From Hygrocybe punicea (Eukaryota > Basidiomycota > Agaricomycetes > Agaricales > Hygrophoraceae), in assembly GCA_963556145.1 (NCBI GenBank), contig OY744461.1, forward strand, positions 3,782,001 to 3,846,000: a stretch of 64,000 bases of DNA, in the 5' to 3' direction. Below are positions 34,262-45,255 of this stretch, one piece after another. The position numbers and the translations under genes were made by a program. Position 1 is the stretch's first letter. Every line of letters starts with the position of its first letter. The notes under the pieces are model-generated. The model saw only the letters and a list, made by a program, of their open reading frames with translations. It searched no databases and had not been told where the DNA came from.

Positions 34262-37200
34262 ATGACATCTCCTTCCATTCGTCGACAAAGAACATATGAC
34301 CATCAGCCTCCAATCGTTCAGCCAAACTTTGGCATGCCATCCTCAGTCCCTGTTGACCCACAACAACCAACTTCATCGAGTCGTCATTGGCCAGTTCCAG
34401 TGGATGTTTATCCTGGCTTGCCAAGACATCAGATTGCACATCATGATAGACGAGTGGCCTATTACCAGCAGCAGGCTTCAGGAAGAGAGGTTCCACCTGT
34501 GTCATCTAATGTGCCACCTCCAAGAAACTGGGAGGAGGAGTTGCAACAGGGATTTGAACGGACGCATGCTGAATGGGTCAGACAACGTGGACAAACAAAT
34601 CAGCAGCGACCTGGGAGGCCTGCAGATTTTAATGCTGCACCTCAGCCACCTAGGACCAGTCGCTACGAGGAACTGAAGGCCAGACGTGCAAGAAAAAAGT
34701 CTGGACATCAGGACGAATTTGTTGTTGACGACCAATGGCAACACCAATTTAATGCAGAGTACCAACGGTTGGCGGAACAGGATCTTCTTGCCAAGCAGGC
34801 TGAAGAAGAACGATTGCACCAACTGCGTCAGCAGGAGGAGCAAAGTCTTCGGGAATGCCAATGTCAGGCTATTCTTCGAGAAGAAGAACGTTGGCGGCAG
34901 AAGAACCTGGATGATGCCAAACGAAAACATCTTGCACAACAGTTGGAAGCAGATCGACTGGCACAACTGCGTGAAGAGCAACAGAGGTCACATCTTGCCA
35001 GAGAGACACGTTTGGCAAGACAGTTGGAGGAAGAACATTCATTCCGACAACAACGAGAGGAGCAGGAGAGGATGAGACTGCTTGAAGTCCGTTCAAATCT
35101 GCAACATCAAGAGGAGCGGCGAAGGCTGAGAATGCTTGAAGAGCATTCACACGAGCAGCATCAATTAGAGCAGCAAAGGCTGAGACTACTTGAAAAGCAT
35201 TCACATGAGCAGCATCAAGTAGAGCAGTGGAGGTTGAGATTGCTTGAAGTGCAATCACATCAGCAGCATCGAGGGGAGCTACAGAGGTTGAGATTGCTTG
35301 AAGTACATGTACTCCAGCAGGATCAAGGAGGGCAGCAAGAGCGGAGACTGCTTGAAGAGCATTCACACCGGCAGCATCGAGAGGACCTGCAGAGGGCATC
35401 ACAGGAGGTTGTGCTAGAGGATATACATGATGAGGACATTAGAGCAGAGGCTCATGCTGAAGCACATGAACAGGACAATGCTGTTCATGATGAATTGGTG
35501 GCACTGGCTCAGCCAGATGCACTGGCATTGCAGGCACAAGAACAATTGCCTTTGGGTCGACGACTGAATGTTGCACTACCTGTTCGCCTCAGCATTAAGA
35601 GGATGGATGTGGTGTGCTCTCACTGTGGTGCTCTTCACTTCATCACAGAACGCCTCACAGAGTCTTCTCAAACCCATCCAAGGTTTGGCATGTGCTGTCT
35701 TCAGGGACAGATTCACTTGGAGCCTTTGCCATATCCTCCTCTCACCTTGAGACGTCTTCTCACAGAGAGCAATCCTCGTGCATGTTCCTTCAGGGAACAC
35801 ATACGCCAGTATAATGCTGCATTTGCGTTTACCTCCATTGCTGTGCAGCTTGACATGACTGTCCTCCAAGGTGCTGGTCCTTACTGCTTCCGCATGCATG
35901 GCGACATGCATCACAATATGGGCGCTCTCATTCCACGAAATGGTGTACAGCCTGCTTACGCCCAGCTCTACATTCATGACCCGCAAGCGGCTCTTGCCAC
36001 ACGTAATTCTCGCAATCCAAACCTGGATCCCACCATCATGTCTGATATCCAGATGATGCTTAATGCTGCAAACCCTTTTGTGCCTCTCTATCAGCATGCA
36101 TTTTGGATCATGATGGACAAGCCTCCAGAGGAACATGGAAATGTTCAGGCTCGATTGGTCCTGCAGCCAAATGCAGATCGTCGTCGCTACAACTTGCCCA
36201 CAGTGGAGGAAGTCGCTGTCATCATACCAGGAAGTGGAGAAGAGGAGGTCAACCTTCACAGGGAGATCATTCTGCGTCTCAAGACTCCTGATCAAGGTGG
36301 TGCCCTCAAAAGAATCAGTCATCTCAATCCTGTCTACTGGCCACTCCACTATGTTCTTCTCTTTCCAAATGGAGAGCAAGGCTGGCATGATAGCATTCCT
36401 TCACTTCCTGGACCCAGAGGTCAATTCCGCACAGAGCATGTCACTCAGCGGCGCTACCATGCTTACAGGCTCCACCCAAGGCTTCTACTCCACACCCCTC
36501 TTCGTGATCCAGAACCCGATACACTATTTCGCGGTGGTCGGCTGTTGCAGCAGTATGTCGTTGATGCTTGGTCTTCGGTAGAGGGCTCAGAGCTCTTTTG
36601 GCTGAAGACCCATCAGAAGGATATCAGAGCTGATTTGTACCAGGGGGTTGCCAATGCTGTCCACAATGCAGATGATGGTCCTGTCGATCTTGGACAAGTT
36701 GGAACCCGCATCGTTCTTCCCTCTACACATGCTGGCAGTGCTCGCCACATGTTCCAGCTGTTTCAAGATTCAATGGCCATCAGCAGATACTGTCAGAAGC
36801 CAGATCTCTTTCTGACAATGACCTGCAATCCAAATTGGCCAGAGATTCAAGAAGAGCTGTTGAAATATGGCAGAGAGGTCAACGATGGTCCAGGCACACC
36901 TTTAAGGCGTCAAACAGCTCATGATCGCCCAGACATCGTCGCACGAGTCTTCTACCAGAAGATGAAGGCACTGTTGAAGGAGGTCAGAGGGGGTCTCTTT
37001 GGAGAGGTCGCAGGATTGGTGTACACTGTTGAATTCCAAAAGCGAGGTTTGCCTCACATGCATCTCCTCATATTTCTTTGAGGTCCTTTCAAGATTCGCA
37101 CTGTTCCAGACGTTGACGGCATAGTCTCCGCTCAGATCCCTGACCCCGTCGCCACACCTCAGTTGTACGACACCGTCACAAAGTGCATGATGCATGGTCC

Positions 37201-39781
37201 TTGCGGTGCAGAGTTTCCTAATGCTCCTTGCATGGTCAATGGGAAGTGCAGCAAGCATTACCCAAAGACCTTTTCTGCAGAGACCCGCTTTGGAGATGAT
37301 GGTTACCCAGAGTATGCCAGACCCAACAACGGTCGCACCTTCACAAACAGCAAGGGTCATGTCTTTGACAATCGTGATGTCATCCCTTACAACCCATACC
37401 TTTCTGCACGTTACAACTGCCACATCAATGTCGAGATATGCGCTTCCGTCAAGGCCATCAAGTATATTCACAAGTATATATACAAGGGGCATGATTTGGC
37501 AACTTTGGCTGTGGGGCAGAATGGCAATGCAGAAATCAATGAAATACAGGAGTATATCGATGGTCGTTACATTGGTCCTCCAGAAGCTTGCTGGCACATA
37601 TTCGAGTTCTCCATGCATGAGGAGAGTCCTACCGTGTATCGTCTTCCTGTCCACCTCAAAGATCAGCAGACTGTGTTCTTTGAAGAAGAGGACGATGCAG
37701 AGCTTATCGCAGACCGTGGCGCTAACAAATCAACCGAGCTCATGGGTTGGTTCAAGGCAAACCAGCTGCTTCCAGATGCTGTCAATCACACCTATCAGGA
37801 TTTCCCCCAGCATTTCGTTTGGAACAAGAAGACAAAAGCTTGGACCATTCGTAAACAAGGTTTCGCCATAGCAAGGTTGACCTGGGTTTACCCATCTGCA
37901 GGAGAGAGGTTTTACCTTAGGACACTTCTCACCATGGTCAAGGGTGCATTGGATTGGGATGATCTCAAAAAATTTGCCGGTGTCACTTATCCAACTTACA
38001 AGGCGGTTTGTCTCGCACGTGGCCTCTTGGAGGATGATGGGGAGTGGGACAGCTGTTTGAAAGAAGCAGGTGAAATACAAACAGGCGGTCAATTGCACAT
38101 CCTCTTTGCCACCATCCTCATGCACTGTATACCAACTCAACCAGATGTGCTTTGGACTCAACATAGGGTTCACATTTGTGATGACTTGCGTGTCAGGATC
38201 ATAAATCATCACAGAGTCCCAGATCCAACAGAGGACCAGGTTTATGATTATGGCCTGTTTTTGATCAATGCCATCCTTCTTAATTCTGGCAAAAACCTCC
38301 CCCTCTATCCTCCTATGCCTCTTTCTGCAGGTGAATGGCAGGTCCAGCAGAGTCCAAATCAACTTCTGCAGCAGCAATTGGATTTTGACCCATACGATCT
38401 CTTGCTTCATGTCGAATTCAACAGGGGGTGCTTCAATCTTGAGCAACATGCTGCTTACGATACCGTCATGCATTCCGTCAACAACAAGGAGGGAAAGGCT
38501 TTCTTCATTCACAGTGCAGGTGGTGGAGGAAAGACCTTTGTGTGCAATACCATTGCCGCAACTGTTCGTGCCAATCACAAAGTTGCTCTCACCGTCGCCT
38601 CCTCTGCCATCTCTGCCCTCATCTTGGATGGTGGAAGCACCGCTCACTCTCAATTAAAAATTCCCATTCCCATCTTCGAGGATTCCACTTGCAGGATACA
38701 GAAGCAAAGTGAACTTGCAGATGTTTTGAGGCAGACAGACATCATCATTTGGGATGAAGCTCCAATGCAGCATCGTCATGCTGTCGAGGCACTCAATCGC
38801 ACATTAAAGGATGTCCTGGATGATAACAGACTCTTTGGAGGAATGACAATGCTGTTTGGTGGTGACTTTTGCCAGACTACCCCTGTCGTTCCCCATGGCT
38901 CCAGGGAGAGGATAGTCAATTCCTCTCTCAAAAGATCCACCTTATGGCCACACATACAGGTCCTTCACTTGAAACAGAACATGCGTTTGGATCAAACTCC
39001 AGAGAGTGAGGCATTCGCAGCTTGGCTGTTGGAAGTAGGTGCCGGTCATGGATTGGGTCCCCAAAACACCATCCATCTCCCACTTAACATGCGCATGCCA
39101 GAAAACACTGTCGAATCCTTGATTGACAATCTGTATCCAGGAATCGCAGATGGCGCTAAACTGGATCACTATTTCCTTGACCGCACTATTCTCTCTCCAA
39201 CCAATAACTATGTGGATGACCTCAACCAGGCTATCCTTGACAGGTTTCCAGGTGAAGAGTGTATTGTCAGCTCAATTGACAAAGTCGTCGGCGTCGAAAA
39301 CATTTACCCCATCGAGTTCCTCAATGCTCAAAAGGCATCAGGCTTACCCTTGGCCAACCTTGCCTTGAAAATAGGCTGTCCTCTCATGCTTCTTTGAAAC
39401 ATCGATGTTTCAAATGGCCTTTGCAATGGAACCCGCATGATTTTGACAGACATCAAACCACGTGTGTTGCAGTGTCGCATTTTGGGAGGCAAACATGCTG
39501 GACAAACTGTCTTCATTCCAAGGATTACCATCGAGCCTTCAGATGATGCATTGGGCATCCCTTTGTCAAGGCACCAGTTCCCCGTGCGTCTTGCCTTTGC
39601 CATGACAATCAACAAATCACAAGGCCAATCTGTGATCAATGTTGGTTTGGACCTTCGTGACCCAATCTTCTCCCATGGCCAGCTCTACGTTGCTCTTTCC
39701 CACTGCACTTCTGGAGATAGGATCAAAGTTCTGTTTCCTCATCATTCCAATGACACCTCTACATCAAACATTGTGTATTGA
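34262..39781 (+). pseudogene. Helitron Rep/helicase, two in-frame TGA codons
   Basis: One frame from ATG 34262 to 39781 (about 1,840 codons), interrupted only by TGA at 37079 and 39395, both in CTT-TGA contexts where relatives carry arginine. Order of parts: a Gln/Arg/Glu-rich coiled-coil region (34500-35410) with a tandem run of about 20-residue repeats (35060-35390, HSHEQHQ...RLRLLE); a Cys-containing Helitron N-terminal domain (CSHCGALHF, MCCLQG); Rep domain with TCNPNWPEI, RGLPHMHLLIF (the HUH motif) and YIHKYIYKGHD (catalytic tyrosines); and a PIF1-like helicase with Walker A SAGGGGKTF, Walker B IIIWDEAPM, FGGDFCQTTPV, and NKSQGQS. The protein nicks and unwinds the element for rolling-circle transposition. 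All motifs are intact, so the copy is young but probably dead unless the stops are bypassed. Confidence 0.95.
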
Positions 39782-40299
39782 GAACTGTTGACCGATATAC
39801 TTTGATGGGGTATGTTGCCTGTCTATTATTGACTTTGAAATGTTATTGATGGCTGTTCTTAGATTTGGGACATTTATGGCTGTTCTTTGCTTTTTCTTGA
39901 CTTTGTTTGGATCTCTATGTAGTAAAATGGACTCTATAGAATTAGATGCGGTTGTTATCTTGCCAATATTTGTTTGGGTGTTTGTATTGATATTTAGAAC
40001 TTGGATGTGTTTGGGTGTTTGTACTATTGATTTACTATTGCTTTGAATTGAGTCCGTTTTTTTTTGCTTTCACATGTGTGACTTTAGGGCAGGCTTTTGA
40101 GGACTTGACTAAATTTTCAGTTTACCTCTCTTCACTTGAGGGCAAACACTTGAGACTGTCAATCACAGTATTGAATAACTGTGCTAACTAACTTGGCTAA
40201 CACACATTTAATAGCATTGCATTTGGTAACTTTACTAACATGTCAAAAATTTAACAACTAATATTTAATAACTTTACTAACATTTAAATAAACTAAACA

Positions 40300-40326
40300 C
40301 CGTTGCGAAGCACGGGTACCAACTAG
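40300..40326 (+). terminator. Helitron 3' hairpin and CTAG end
   Basis: A stem of six pairs with one bulge and GAA loop, followed by CGGGTACCAACTAG-type tail; this is the rolling-circle termination signal of Helitrons. Confidence 0.88.
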
Positions 40327-40401
40327 TGGAGGGGAATGCAGAAGGAAGAGGGATGAAGGAAAATAGAAGAATACGTGCTCACAGAGATATAGATCTCTAC
40401 A
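40327..40401 (-). repeat. LTR of the LARD-like element, part right of the Helitron
   Basis: Matches 43299-43373 and starts with the T of the AT target. Confidence 0.93.
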
Positions 40402-40521
40402 TCCACAGGGGACTCTAATAATGACTGCCCTCAGTCATAAACACAAAGATGACAAAGAAATAAAAGAAAAGGGTGGGAATGAGATAGGGTAAAATACTCA
40501 AATATAAAACTAAACAAAACC

Positions 40522-41994
40522 TCAATAGTCACCCAATACATGAATCTCCAGCATCTCCAATCGATGGGCCAGCTTAGCCACTGTCTGCTCGATAGCACGC
40601 AAGGTAATCAGGGTTTCATTGTTGGCAGCAAGGAACTGGGTAGACATGGGTTCGGGTGTTGAGGGTGCTGAGGGTGAAGCTACTCTAAAGAAACCTGTGA
40701 GAATCTGTGGAAGGTGATCAGAGGGTATCAGAGTCGAAGGTGGTGATGGCAATGGTGAGGCAAGAGGGAATAGGAGGTCATCATCAAAGGCGGAAGGTCG
40801 GTGGACAGGGGAGGACAAGGGTGAAGGTGATGTCAGGTGCAGGGGCAGTGTAGGGATGGCTGGGAATGACAACAGGGATGTGGATGAGGGTACGGGGACA
40901 TGGATGAGGGTGCAGGGACATGGACAAGGGTGTGGGGACATGGACGTGGATGTAGGTGTAGGGACTTGATTGCGGGTGCATGGGGTCAGGGAACAGGTTT
41001 GGGGGGCCGGTGGATGCAGGTTCATGGTTGTAACCAACTGGGGGCTTCATTTGGGTTCGCCAATGGACTTGACAGGCATCGTGGGGTTGGTCGAGGGTGT
41101 AGGTAGTCGAATGGGGGTGGACGAGGCTGGGGATGGCTGGGAATTGGGGACTGAGAGTGGGGGTTGATGTGGGGTGACGTGGGGGCTTGCATGGGACAAA
41201 GAGGGATGGGGGCAGGTTTGTTTGGGACAGAAGAGGACCATGCAGAGGTGCGGGGGCATGAACGAGGGCATGGGGGTGGTACGTGGTGGTCATTGGCCTC
41301 GGATAGTGGGATGTGGGGGTATGATGTTGAGTGATGTGGCACGGTGTTGAGGGTTCAAACGCGGTTGGGGTGGCTTGCATGGACCTGGGAGGGGTCCTGT
41401 GAGGCACTTGGATGCAGTATGAGGTGGTGGGTGGTCCAATGAATGTGTGAGGGGCTGGGGATGTTGAGTATGCGAGGGTTTGAGGCCGGGTGACGTAGGA
41501 GGTGGCCGGATTGCTGTAAACATGTGGTACCGAATCGTTTGGGTCGTTTGAGGCACATGGGGGGCTGTACGAATGCGTAGGGGACAGTCTGTGGGGTGGT
41601 ATGAAGCAGGGGACGCAGGAGATGCGGGGTTGTGTTCTTGATGTTGTGGGGCCTGGGACTTGACGGACTGGGTCCACCATGGTGACAATGTCATGCGTGG
41701 GGGTGCTGGGGCATGTATGGTCGTGTGCGACACAGTCTGTGGGTGGTAGACGCGTGGTGACGTGTTTGGCGGGCTGGCAACGCGTGCTGGCGATTGGTGA
41801 CATGGCAGGTCCAGGTCGTCGAAATGGGACAGGAACAGGTCATTTGGGATGTTGGAGGCGAATGGGGCAGTGTACGAGCATGCAGGAAAGGGTTCATAGT
41901 GTGGTACAAATCCAGGAGATGAGGGAGATGTGGGAAATGTGGTTACGTGTTCTGGGGATTGTGGGACCTCGGATTCACCAGGATGAGTCCACAA
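40522..41994 (-). CDS. Proline-rich overlapping frames of the LARD-like element
   Basis: Three long open frames overlap on the minus strand (41994-41290, 41803-40784, 41037-40522). Products are very rich in Pro, His, Ser and Thr. They show imperfect repeats of roughly 100 residues (about 300 bp; for example QSPEHVTTFPTSP / QHQEHNPASPASP followed by SYTAPFASN / RTAPHVPQT). The last frame ends with a short heptad-like helix (AIEQTVAKLAHRLEMLEIHVLGDY is its 24-residue tail region, seen at 40525-40596). The protein could be one gag-like product split by small frameshifts, or the frames may be open only because of repeat composition. No family recognised. Confidence 0.3.
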
Positions 41995-42217
41995 TGGTGA
42001 GGGTGACGTGTGCTGGGGTGCTGGGGTGCGAAACGAGGTGTCGGCAGTGGTGTGTGGACAACAGATGGGAGTTGACGGGCTTGGTACTTGGGTTGGCGGT
42101 GGAGTAGGTGGAAGTCCTACTCCATGGATGGGTCAAGGTGGTCTCATAGTCATGAACTGTCTACTACTAGTCTAATCCTACGAAGTCTCTATCAACCGTG
42201 GGAACATCACATGATCA

Positions 42218-42249
42218 CTGGACTAGTGGGCCACAATCCACTAGTCCAG
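42218..42249. repeat. Hairpin inside the LARD-like element
   Basis: 12-bp perfect arms CTGGACTAGTGG / CCACTAGTCCAG with an 8-nt loop. Confidence 0.9.
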
Positions 42250-43131
42250 CGGTTGGTGACGTGGCATGCAGCTGGGTTGTCCAAACTGGGCTGGAAAATG
42301 CTTGTCTGGATCTACTATGGTGAATGAGGGGCTCTGGGACACTGAATGGGGACATGGGATATCGAATGGGGCTGCATGGGGTTGGAGATGTTGGCTTGCC
42401 ACGTGTTGGTGATGGCCTGAGATGGTGGAAAATGGTTGCATGTGCTCCTTTTGGCATGTTTAAGAGGCTTGCATGGTTCCGGTAGGTTGAGAGGTGGCGT
42501 GAGTGGGTGTCCAAGTATTGGTTGTTGAGAACGGCGTGGGTTTGAGGCAGGCTTGAAGGATTTGGACTTGTTTTCCCATGCGGGAACCTCTAGGATGGCG
42601 AACTGGTATGTACTTTCGTCCACACACATAAAAACCTTCCCTTTCCTTCCCTTTCTCAGCTAACCCGACGCTTTGTTCTTCTAGTCCTTGAATCCAACTC
42701 GTTTTGGGTGCTTTTTATACTACATCTTGAGCATTTTCGGGGGTCTCGAGGGCTGCTGTGGGTTGGAAAATGAAGAGACATAGTTGGATGATGACATAGA
42801 CAAGGAATAGATAGAGTAGGAAGAGAGAGATAGTAAATAAAAATGAAAATGAGGAAATGTCGGGTGCATCAGCATGTGATGTTGCTGTGGGTTTGAAACT
42901 TGTGAGAGGTGAGGGCTGCCATCGGAGAGGTGCAAGAAACCTATAAAAAGGCAAAAGGAGGTCAGATATCATCTTGGGTGAGCTCTGAAGCTGCAGAGAG
43001 TCGACACTGAGGCACAGATAGTGTTTTTGCTGTTGAAAAAGAGGGGATTATGGTGCCAAAAGTGACACATGGGGTATAGAAAATACAAGAAATGTGAAGT
43101 GAGCTGACAGATCCTCACGGTGGGCCCCAGA

Positions 43132-43373
43132 TGTGGTAAACATGGCCTTTGTAGGCATGGATTCGGGGTGTGCAAGTCCTTGTCATTGGGGTGAAAACCC
43201 AAAACTCAGCTTGTTTGTATGTATGTACACAAAACACTATATAGATACTGTATAGTATCTATAAAAGGGAGTGTACTAAGGAAATGGAATCTAATGAATG
43301 GAGGGGAATGCAGAAGGAAGAGGGATGAAGGAAAATAGAAGAATACATGCTCACAGAGATATAAATCTCTACA
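43132..43373 (-). repeat. Intact LTR of the LARD-like element; empty Helitron site
   Basis: Same sequence as the LTR at 33407-40401 but without the Helitron. The junction CTAATGAA|TGGAGGGG at 43298/43299 is the unfilled target. Confidence 0.93.
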
Positions 43374-43378
43374 ACGCA

Positions 43379-45255
43379 TCAATGGGGGGACCAAAGGGGC
43401 ACTAGTTTGTGCTTGCTAGCAAATATGATGATCAGGTCACTTCGGTATACCTGTACTAGTTGGCCGGGAGTGAATATCACTTCCCTTGGGGCTTTCCATA
43501 AGACCTTTGCATCGAAAGACGCCTTGCATTTAGCCATGTGATCGACAGCACACGATAGACCATTGAATCTCAGTTGGTCAGCATAGGCCATGTGGACCTC
43601 CACATCATTTTCAGATGGTAACGGTATGGTTGTGGGGTTGTGCGTGGATTTGGGTGTGGCTATTGAGCTGAGCAGGAGCTCATTAGGGGAGAATTTCAGG
43701 GAAGGTAAGATACAATTGGATAAACTTTTCACCGTGGCATTGAGGTGTTCAGGCCATGTCTTCGGAATATCTTTGACTGCCATCTGTTCATATTCATCCT
43801 CTCCCAATCCAGGAGTGCACAGTTGCTTCAGTATGTTAAGGAGGATTTTATTTGAGCCTTCTATCAGACCATTGATCCAGGGGGAGTATGTGGCTACAAC
43901 ATGGTGTTTAGTTCCTACAGCCTTGCCATGGTTGCGTACCATTTCGCAATTGAAGTGTGACCCACCATCTACCATGAGTGCCTCTGGTGGTATAAACACA
44001 TTGCCTATCTTCTTGAGGCTGTTGACAGTTGCCTTGCCTGTGGCTGATTTCACCTTGAAAGCCCAGAGTTTCCTAGAGAATACATCAGCATATAGGCCAA
44101 TTTTCATGAACCCACCCTTCCCAGTTGGCATGGAGAGGTAGTTGCTAACCAATAGTTCAAACGGTCAGTGCCAGACAATGGGTTGTAGCAGTGCATGGAT
44201 GTGTGTGTTTCCAAAGTTTTTGCATCATCCGCATTCACAAATTGCAGTTGTGATGGAAGCATCAATCATGGGGCTGCACACCCTGCTCAGTAGTTGGGTC
44301 TTGATGAGGTTGCAACCCATGTGTGTCTTGTCATGTTCTATCCTGGTGAACACTGTTGCTTCTGCCTTTGTAATGCACTCACGATGTGAGGTGGGTCTCG
44401 CAGGGATGGCAATGCCTAACTTCCATAGTCGGTTGTCATTGATGAAAAAGTCCTTCGCGCGATGGGCCGCTTGCTGTTTGTCGTGGTCAGATGCATTCAT
44501 ACTTGAAGTAGGGCATCGATGACCTCGATGAATATATGCTTGTTCTGGAATCAGCTGCATAGTGATTTGTGTAGGTTGGATGTGGTTTCGCTCACCATGA
44601 ACAGGTCATACGTGAGACCCCGAGATTCCTCCCAATCGGGTGTGACCAACCATTCACTGCCATCCTCCGGTATTCTGGACAGCTCTTCATCCCTGTGGCT
44701 GAGTGCGTCTCTAACCAGGTTGATGTGGCCTGGGATATGATGATGTAATTTAGTCACCACCTTTCTGCCAGGCCTTGTCACTGCCATCCATTGGGATAAG
44801 ACTGCTCTGAAGCCCTCTTTACATCCATCTGAGGTGACTGTGAAAGGTGTACTGTCTAAACATGGTGCTGCGAGGACAGGGTCTGATGTGAGGGCGGTTT
44901 TCAGGTTGGTGAAACACTTCTGGTGTCCCTCAGTCCATCTGCCATGGAGCTTGGCATTGTGGAGGGCAGCTCGGTATGCACTCTTCCCAGCATTGCTTGG
45001 TATTGCAGTTGATCGAAGTAGGTCTGTGAGTGGCTGCATGATCCTGGTGTAACCTCGTATCAGGTCCCTAAAGAAGCCTGTCAGTCCCAAGAAGCTCGAT
45101 AGTGTGAGGAGGTCTGGTGGTGTGCATCAATCAACTACCACCGTGAGCTTGGTTTCATTGGCTTGGACCCCTTTGGGCCCAACTTTGGAGCCCACAAAAA
45201 TCATTTTGGTCATAAAGAACTTGGACTTCTTTGCTGATAGGAACTGGCCTGTTTC
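43379..45255 (-). pseudogene. Gypsy RNase H and integrase segments
   Basis: On the minus strand, the end of RT (SAKKSKFFMTKMIFVG, from 45255) leads into RNase H (TVTSDGCKEGF, about 44800-44850), then a His/Cys-rich integrase finger region (44225-44560) and the integrase core at 44152-43379: LYADVFSRKLWAF, MVDGGSHFN and SPWINGLIEGSNK carry the D, D and E. Frames change between the three parts, so at least two frameshifts are present. The frame then meets TGA at 43379-43381 (an expected arginine) next to the LTR-element insertion. Confidence 0.85.

Larger units (their letters stand above)
33573..40326 (+). mobile_element. Helitron, full length with empty-site proof
   Basis: Starts TC and ends CTAG, inserted between A and T with no target duplication, as Helitrons do. 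Both ends are fixed exactly by the uninserted LTR copy at 43298/43299. A short hairpin (CCGTTGC-GAA-GCACGG, 40300-40315, one bulge) lies 7 bp before the CTAG end. The 6,754-bp element carries one Rep/helicase frame. The 3' part after 39781 is AT-rich and non-coding. Confidence 0.96.
33407..43373 (-). mobile_element. Non-autonomous LTR retrotransposon (LARD-like) with proline-rich frames
   Basis: LTRs of about 241 bp: 33407-33572 plus 40327-40401 (split by a Helitron), and 43132-43373 (intact). They begin TGTGGT and end CTCTACA. Read on the minus strand, TC then TGGGGCCCACCGTGAGG follows the 5' LTR at 43131, a primer binding site almost identical to that of the plus-strand Gypsy (52496). The interior (40402-43131) has no gag-pol. 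A 4-bp duplication ACGC/ATGC (43374-43377, 33403-33406) sits in the integrase frame of the host Gypsy. Confidence 0.85.

Noticed and set aside
34026..34265. 79-codon frame overlapping the Helitron ATG by 4 bp
   Set aside because: No family features; fungal Helitrons do not use coupled upstream genes. Likely chance.
39840..40046. Hydrophobic 68-codon frame after the Helitron helicase
   Set aside because: AT-rich 3' region of the Helitron; composition alone gives a hydrophobic product.
40900..42107. Gly-rich plus-strand frames within the LARD-like element
   Set aside because: Mirror images of the proline-rich minus-strand repeats.
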